Source: JAFDVL01 sp043775925 (GTDB lineage Bacteria; Acidobacteriota; Blastocatellia; RBC074). From it: 37,205 bases of DNA. The notes below the pieces were generated by a model that saw nothing but the letters and a program-made list of their open reading frames with translations, was not told the DNA's origin and did not search any database. Location: the NCBI GenBank assembly GCA_043775925.1, contig JAYVRW010000425.1, positions 1 through 37,205 of the forward strand, in the 5' to 3' direction. Of this stretch, positions 33,773 to 37,205 are shown one piece after another (the stretch's first letter is position 1; the number at the start of each line of letters is the position of its first letter). The translations under genes and the position numbers were made by a program.

Positions 33773-34264
33773 TTACAGACGTTTCGTTGCGCCTGTAATT
33801 GCCACACCAGTGTCTGTGCCGGTGAAAAATGTTTCTTTGCCATCGTTGACAATGACAAAGCTGCCATTGGAACTGATGCCGAGAATGGGCAGGTGCAAGG
33901 TAACTGTTCCCGTGCAATCGTCATTGACGATGTAGGTTCCGATGAATCCGCCTTTGAATGATTTGTTGCCGAGGTTGACGTTGTACGTTGCATGCAAATT
34001 GCCGTAGCCATCAAACGTGATTGGCCCGGCAGCCGCGATGTTTGCGCCCATCACGGTGCCGCTGTACGAATACCCGTGCGTACCTCTCATCGTGCGCGGC
34101 GAACAACGGTTATGCCGTTCTTTCTCATGCTCATTTTGTGAGGATTGGTCTGCGCTTTGCGCCTGCACATTTGGTACGAATCCATTTAGATTACGAGCTG
34201 TGGTCAGCCCTAAGACGAAGAGTCCGACGAGTGCGATGGTGGTAATGGTAAGTGAACGTTTCAT
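33773..34264 (-). CDS. Secreted protein of unknown function
   Basis: A 163-residue exported protein (signal peptide about residues 1-35, cleavage near VQAQ). A short charged linker (EHEKERHN) precedes a Gly/Thr/Asn-rich beta domain that starts MRGTHGYSYSGTVMG and contains GPITFDGYGNLHATYNV and CTGTVTLHLP. This repeated TxDGxGN-like pattern resembles small secreted beta-barrel domains, but I cannot assign a family. AGGAGAAACAAC before ATG 34264 is a clear ribosome binding site. It lies between Ig/Fn3-like genes with gaps of 24 and 48 bp. Confidence 0.78.
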   Translation of the reverse strand: MKRSLTITTIALVGLFVLGLTTARNLNGFVPNVQAQSADQSSQNEHEKERHNRCSPRTMRGTHGYSYSGTVMGANIAAAGPITFDGYGNLHATYNVNLGNKSFKGGFIGTYIVNDDCTGTVTLHLPILGISSNGSFVIVNDGKETFFTGTDTGVAITGATKRL

Positions 34265-34288
34265 GTTGTTTCTCCTGATTTGTAGTGG

Positions 34289-35113
34289 TTAGAAATTGCC
34301 ATTCAGGACAGCTTCATTGCGTTGCAGTACCTTGAAAAAGAATTCGACCTTCGCGGTCACATCAATGATGGGGCCATTGTTGAGTTTCGGGGGATCGCTG
34401 ATGGTTAGTATGGTTTGTCGCACACCGGGGCCAACGGTGGTTGTCGCAGTGCGCGTCACGTTCACCTCATTGAATTTGAAGGAGGCCGTTACTTTAAAAT
34501 TTTGTTCGCGTATCCCGGGTCTGACTGGTGCGCCCAGGCTCCATTTAATTTCGTAATTCTTTAATTGTGTGCCGGGCACTATGCTGATTTGGGTAATGCC
34601 TTCGCCACGCTGATTGGCACCTGTATTCGTCGCCAACAGCCCATTACTCTTACTCAGATTTACGGCGCTGTTGAAGTCAATTTTTTGCACCAGAATGGTG
34701 GTAAAAACGGACTCTACAACTGCCTGAAAAGTCTTCAATGGGTTAGCTACACCTTTGATGGGTGCTTGAAACGTTACTTCACGGGCAGTGTCTGAAGCAT
34801 TTAATGTAGACGAAAACGTTGAGCCATCCTGAAACGTTGCGCGCAAAATTACACTGAAATTTTCGACTTTGGTTGTACTCGGAATTTGTGCCGTCCATTT
34901 TGTGCGGATTAATTGCTTCGGTTGTGTGCCGGTTGTAATGCCCGCAAATTTGACTTCCGTAACAGTAATTTTCGGTGCGCCAACAACGGTTGTTGGATCA
35001 ATCGGATTCAGGGTTTTGTCAGGCAATTGTTGTGTGGGTTGCGCCATTATTACGCTGTTAAAAATAACCAGCAGCAACCCTGTCAAGAAAGAAAAAACAA
35101 CTGTGTGTTTCAT
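34289..35113 (-). CDS. Secreted protein with two Ig/Fn3-like domains
   Basis: A 274-residue exported protein, signal peptide about residues 1-25 (cleavage near IMAQ). The mature chain seems to hold two copies of one beta domain: residues 47-150 (KITVTEVKFAG ... RTKWTAQI ... FSVILRATFQDG ... FQAVVESVF) and residues 170-270 (ITQISIVPG ... EIKWSLG ... FKVTASFKFN ... IDVTAKVEFFF). The same order of blocks is in the proteins at 33254 and 36266. GGAGG precedes ATG 35113. No Cys and no catalytic motif is evident; a structural or binding role is inferred. Confidence 0.78.
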   Translation of the reverse strand: MKHTVVFSFLTGLLLVIFNSVIMAQPTQQLPDKTLNPIDPTTVVGAPKITVTEVKFAGITTGTQPKQLIRTKWTAQIPSTTKVENFSVILRATFQDGSTFSSTLNASDTAREVTFQAPIKGVANPLKTFQAVVESVFTTILVQKIDFNSAVNLSKSNGLLATNTGANQRGEGITQISIVPGTQLKNYEIKWSLGAPVRPGIREQNFKVTASFKFNEVNVTRTATTTVGPGVRQTILTISDPPKLNNGPIIDVTAKVEFFFKVLQRNEAVLNGNF

Positions 35114-35142
35114 AAATCCTCCGGTATTGATTTCAGGATGGG

Positions 35143-36177
35143 TTACTTTTTATTGAATCCTGCTTCCACGAAAACATTGCCTGAAAGGACAAAGGTGCAT
35201 TGCGCTTTGCCATTGCAGGCGCTGGCATTGGGGTCATTGGCTGACACGATGATGTTTCTGACAGTGCTGTCAGCAGCGGGTGTCACGGTTAATAATAATT
35301 TTGTGCCGCGCGGGAAAACTCCGGTGGAAAACTGACCATTTTGGATTCCATCTGTACTGATTGCCGGGCCTCCTTTGGGAGCGATCACGACTCTTCCGCT
35401 GCCAGGTCCAAGCTTCTTCACCTTCACATTAAGGTCGGTTGGCGGTGGTGGTGGCGGCGGCGGCGTGGGCTGCTGGAACTTGGCAGTCAGCTCAGAATTG
35501 GCGGTCAGCGTAAAGGCACAGGGCGATTTCCCGCCACACACAGAAGCCGCGCCAGTACCACTGATAAAGCCTTGAAAATTAGTTGAACTGGATTGCAGGC
35601 TTATTTTTGCGTTTTTTCGGAGCCGCAGGTCGCAACCGAAAAACGGATCGTGATCATTCGGAACCACACAATTCAGTTGCGAGATGATGGGATCACCTGT
35701 GACCTGTACTTTAACGATGTCATTAAATCCAACGTTTGCCATCTTGAGATTAAATCTGAAAAAAGGATCAACGCCTGTACATTTTAGCGCTATGTCCGCC
35801 ACCCTTTTTAAGGTTTCATTGACAAATCCAGCCGTGATAATGCCCGTCACAGTGATCGTGGTCGTTGTTCCTGGCGTAGCGATAAAGTTGACCGTTCGCT
35901 TCTCACCAGGATTTAGTGGCTGGCTGTTTTGTGGAATAGTAAAGGCGAAGTTATTGTTCGCATTGGCACTCCCAATGCGGATGGGCTTGTTGCTTGTATT
36001 CGTCACTTCCACTGGCAACGTCTTACCTGATTCGAATTCAACCGAACCAAAATCCAGTGAAGTCGGGTTTACTGTAACCGTAGGGCTGCCTTGTGCGAAA
36101 GTTGCGACGTTCATCACAATGAGCAGGCACAGCAACGCAGTCTTTGCGACAATAATTTTCAATCGTTTAGTTTTCAT
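35143..36177 (-). CDS. Secreted protein with ASH/HYDIN-like and Bacterial-repeat-like domains
   Basis: A 344-residue exported protein, signal peptide about residues 1-29 (cleavage near TFAQ). Residues 33-125 have the choice-of-anchor D/ASH pattern (VNPTSLDFGSVEFESGKTLPVEVTN, LNPGEKRTVNFIATP). A Cys-containing middle domain ends with a run of seven Pro (about residue 242). The end (LGPGSGRVVIAPKG ... CNGKAQCTFVLSGNVFVEAGF) resembles InlB/Bacterial-repeat domains, and a related segment (GSGRV-like, CGGKSPCAFTLTANSELTAKF) precedes the Pro run. GAGGAA precedes ATG 36177. A surface or periplasmic binding role is likely, ligand unknown. Confidence 0.82.
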   Translation of the reverse strand: MKTKRLKIIVAKTALLCLLIVMNVATFAQGSPTVTVNPTSLDFGSVEFESGKTLPVEVTNTSNKPIRIGSANANNNFAFTIPQNSQPLNPGEKRTVNFIATPGTTTTITVTGIITAGFVNETLKRVADIALKCTGVDPFFRFNLKMANVGFNDIVKVQVTGDPIISQLNCVVPNDHDPFFGCDLRLRKNAKISLQSSSTNFQGFISGTGAASVCGGKSPCAFTLTANSELTAKFQQPTPPPPPPPPTDLNVKVKKLGPGSGRVVIAPKGGPAISTDGIQNGQFSTGVFPRGTKLLLTVTPAADSTVRNIIVSANDPNASACNGKAQCTFVLSGNVFVEAGFNKK

Positions 36178-36265
36178 GGCGGTTCCTCTAAAGCAGATAT
36201 AGTGGGGCGAAAAAGCAGCTTGCCATTACGGCTGACCGTTCTTTCGCCCAGTCAAGACAGGGCAA

Positions 36266-36754
36266 TTAGCCGTTGACATCTACGGTCTTGTCATCCTTCC
36301 CGGTAATTGTTTTCGTGGCGCTGGCGCTGACTTCCGCACGAATCACTTGTGGTGGATTTCTCGCGGCTTGAATAAAGTTTGAAATCGGCACTGAGATTTC
36401 GCGCTTATCTCCGGCAACAGTCACAGTGGTTTCCTTGGCACCAGTATCGAACAGCACCTGCACCTTGACAGTGAATTGCGTCACGGTGAAGCAGGGCGGT
36501 AATGTGCCCGGGTCAAATTTCACCAGCACGCTTTGGAAAGCTTTGAAAGGGAGAATGCCGGGTTTGACTGCCCCCTTCACAATTTTGGTGTCAGTGACCT
36601 TGATTGGAATGGAGCATTGATCCGCCACCGCTACAGGAGCAGTTTTGGCGTAGGCCTGATGGGGATTGCTCAATGAATTGAACAGGGTCAGTCCGATGAG
36701 CAGCGCGAACGCGGTCAAGGTCAGACTGGTGAACAACATGGATTTGCGAGTCAT
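36266..36754 (-). CDS. Secreted small protein with Ig/Fn3-like domain
   Basis: A 162-residue exported protein, signal peptide about residues 1-36 (cleavage near AYAKTA). The mature part shows the block order seen in its neighbours: IPIKVTDTKIV, QSVLVKFDPG, FTVKVQVLFDTGAKET, KREISVPI, VIRAEVSASAT. AAGGAG lies 7 bases before ATG 36754. It is the first gene of the leftward secreted cluster; the next gene starts 88 bp on. The gap upstream (36755-37205) holds a repeat element and no clear promoter that I can defend. Confidence 0.78.
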   Translation of the reverse strand: MTRKSMLFTSLTLTAFALLIGLTLFNSLSNPHQAYAKTAPVAVADQCSIPIKVTDTKIVKGAVKPGILPFKAFQSVLVKFDPGTLPPCFTVTQFTVKVQVLFDTGAKETTVTVAGDKREISVPISNFIQAARNPPQVIRAEVSASATKTITGKDDKTVDVNG

Positions 36755-36813
36755 AAAGGTTCTCCTTTGGGTAATGGTTTTTGTTTCGATCAGACTTCAG
36801 ATCAGTGGACGGA

Positions 36814-36864
36814 ACCCGGCTCGCTATGGCGCACGGGACTGTACCTTGAGCGGGAGCGACGGGT
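36814..36864. repeat. 51-bp palindromic element, copy 2
   Basis: This copy matches the reverse complement of 30960-31010 at 43 of 51 positions without gaps. Its palindrome is less perfect than that of copy 1. It lies 60 bases upstream of the first secreted-cluster gene, so transcription of the cluster may run through it. Confidence 0.85.
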
Positions 36865-37117
36865 TGCGTTTCGAGTCATTCAAATAGCTATGCTGTTAAG
36901 CTGACGTGAGGATAGGGCAGGAGCAAAAGAAAAGTCTTAAGCTGCACTTGAAGTTTTTTTGAGATTTTTCTCTGGAAATTTTCAAGGCAGAGTAAAGCCG
37001 AAGGACATTAGGCTAGAGAGTTTGTGCGCTGATCGAACGAGCAGCTCGCCCATTGCTTACATCCCGGCGAAGGCTCTTTGCTGGGCAGTAGGTGGCGTCG
37101 CAGTAGAAAATCAGTTT

Positions 37118-37204
37118 TCAAGTGACCACCGAAGCCAGGTCAGAGGAGATGTTCGCCTCCAATCCGGTGAAAAATTTGGCAGTGGGATCAGGGATCAGCT
37201 TTCC
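37118..37204 (-). CDS. Possible 3' end of a gene cut by the window edge
   Basis: On the minus strand one of three frames is open from the window edge to TGA at 37118-37120. It gives 28 residues ending DLASVVT. The other two frames stop within six codons. There is too little to judge; chance openness is quite possible. The stretch 36865-37117 holds no gene I can support. Confidence 0.25.
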   Translation of the reverse strand, partial: GKLIPDPTAKFFTGLEANISSDLASVVT

Positions 37205-37205
37205 C

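Noticed and set aside
33273..33935. 220-codon plus-strand frame across two secreted genes
   Set aside because: It spans the intergenic gap of two minus-strand genes that each have a ribosome binding site and signal peptide, so it is a shadow frame.
1..37205. CRISPR arrays, tRNA or rRNA genes, prophage or complete insertion sequences
   Set aside because: No regularly spaced repeats, cloverleaf sequences, rRNA blocks, integrase or transposase frames were seen.

Overview
The window looks like a chromosomal segment of a diderm (Gram-negative) bacterium. The best fit is an Acidobacteriota lineage of the Blastocatellia/Pyrinomonadaceae type. This rests on gene style rather than a marker tree. The clues are an OmpR/CadC-type winged-helix domain fused to a PD40/TolB propeller, a DUF1800-DUF1501 pair with a Tat signal, a TPR + FG-GAP + ASPIC/UnbV giant protein, a small CxxC/HTH protein, TonB and heptosyltransferase genes, and intergenic DNA packed with palindromic repeats.

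Layout. 1-3.3 kb: a secreted protein of unknown function, then a TPP riboswitch controlling thiC. 3.3-7.0 kb: a secreted protein divergent from a membrane-anchored winged-helix/propeller regulator, then a decayed PIN-domain toxin gene. 7.0-11.3 kb: an SDR oxidoreductase, a 59-residue Trm112-like protein (7953-8132), a GT9 heptosyltransferase-like enzyme, the heptose-7-phosphate kinase rfaE1, and a 3D-domain secreted protein behind a long leader. 11.4-17.6 kb: a nitrilase-family protein whose catalytic Cys is Ser, rpsT with a near-consensus promoter and terminator, and a SirB1-like/giant FG-GAP pair read leftwards. 18-19.6 kb: a LOG-family hydrolase and thiE. 19.6-25.4 kb: a leftward vitamin B12 uptake operon (btuF, a fused btuC-btuD, btuB) under a cobalamin riboswitch and a terminator. 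26-29.2 kb: the DUF1800-DUF1501 pair. 29.3-36.8 kb: a leftward run of eight genes, seven with signal peptides, none of which I can name.

The B12 operon is the clearest functional unit. Its genes overlap (11 bp and 4 bp), the lipoprotein, transporter and outer-membrane receptor are all present, and riboswitch plus terminator precede them. Thiamine synthesis is split between thiC (riboswitch-controlled) and thiE (preceded by a repeat element, with no visible riboswitch).

The most unusual regions are three. First, the 31-36.8 kb secreted-protein cluster, in which three proteins seem to share an Ig/Fn3-like domain and which is bracketed by inverted copies of one 51-bp element. Second, btuB, where a pair of palindromic repeats sits between the coupled start codon and the signal peptide while keeping the frame open. 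Third, about nine different palindromic repeat elements, one of which supplies the stop codons of two convergent genes.

All assignments are from reading the sequence. No database search was possible.
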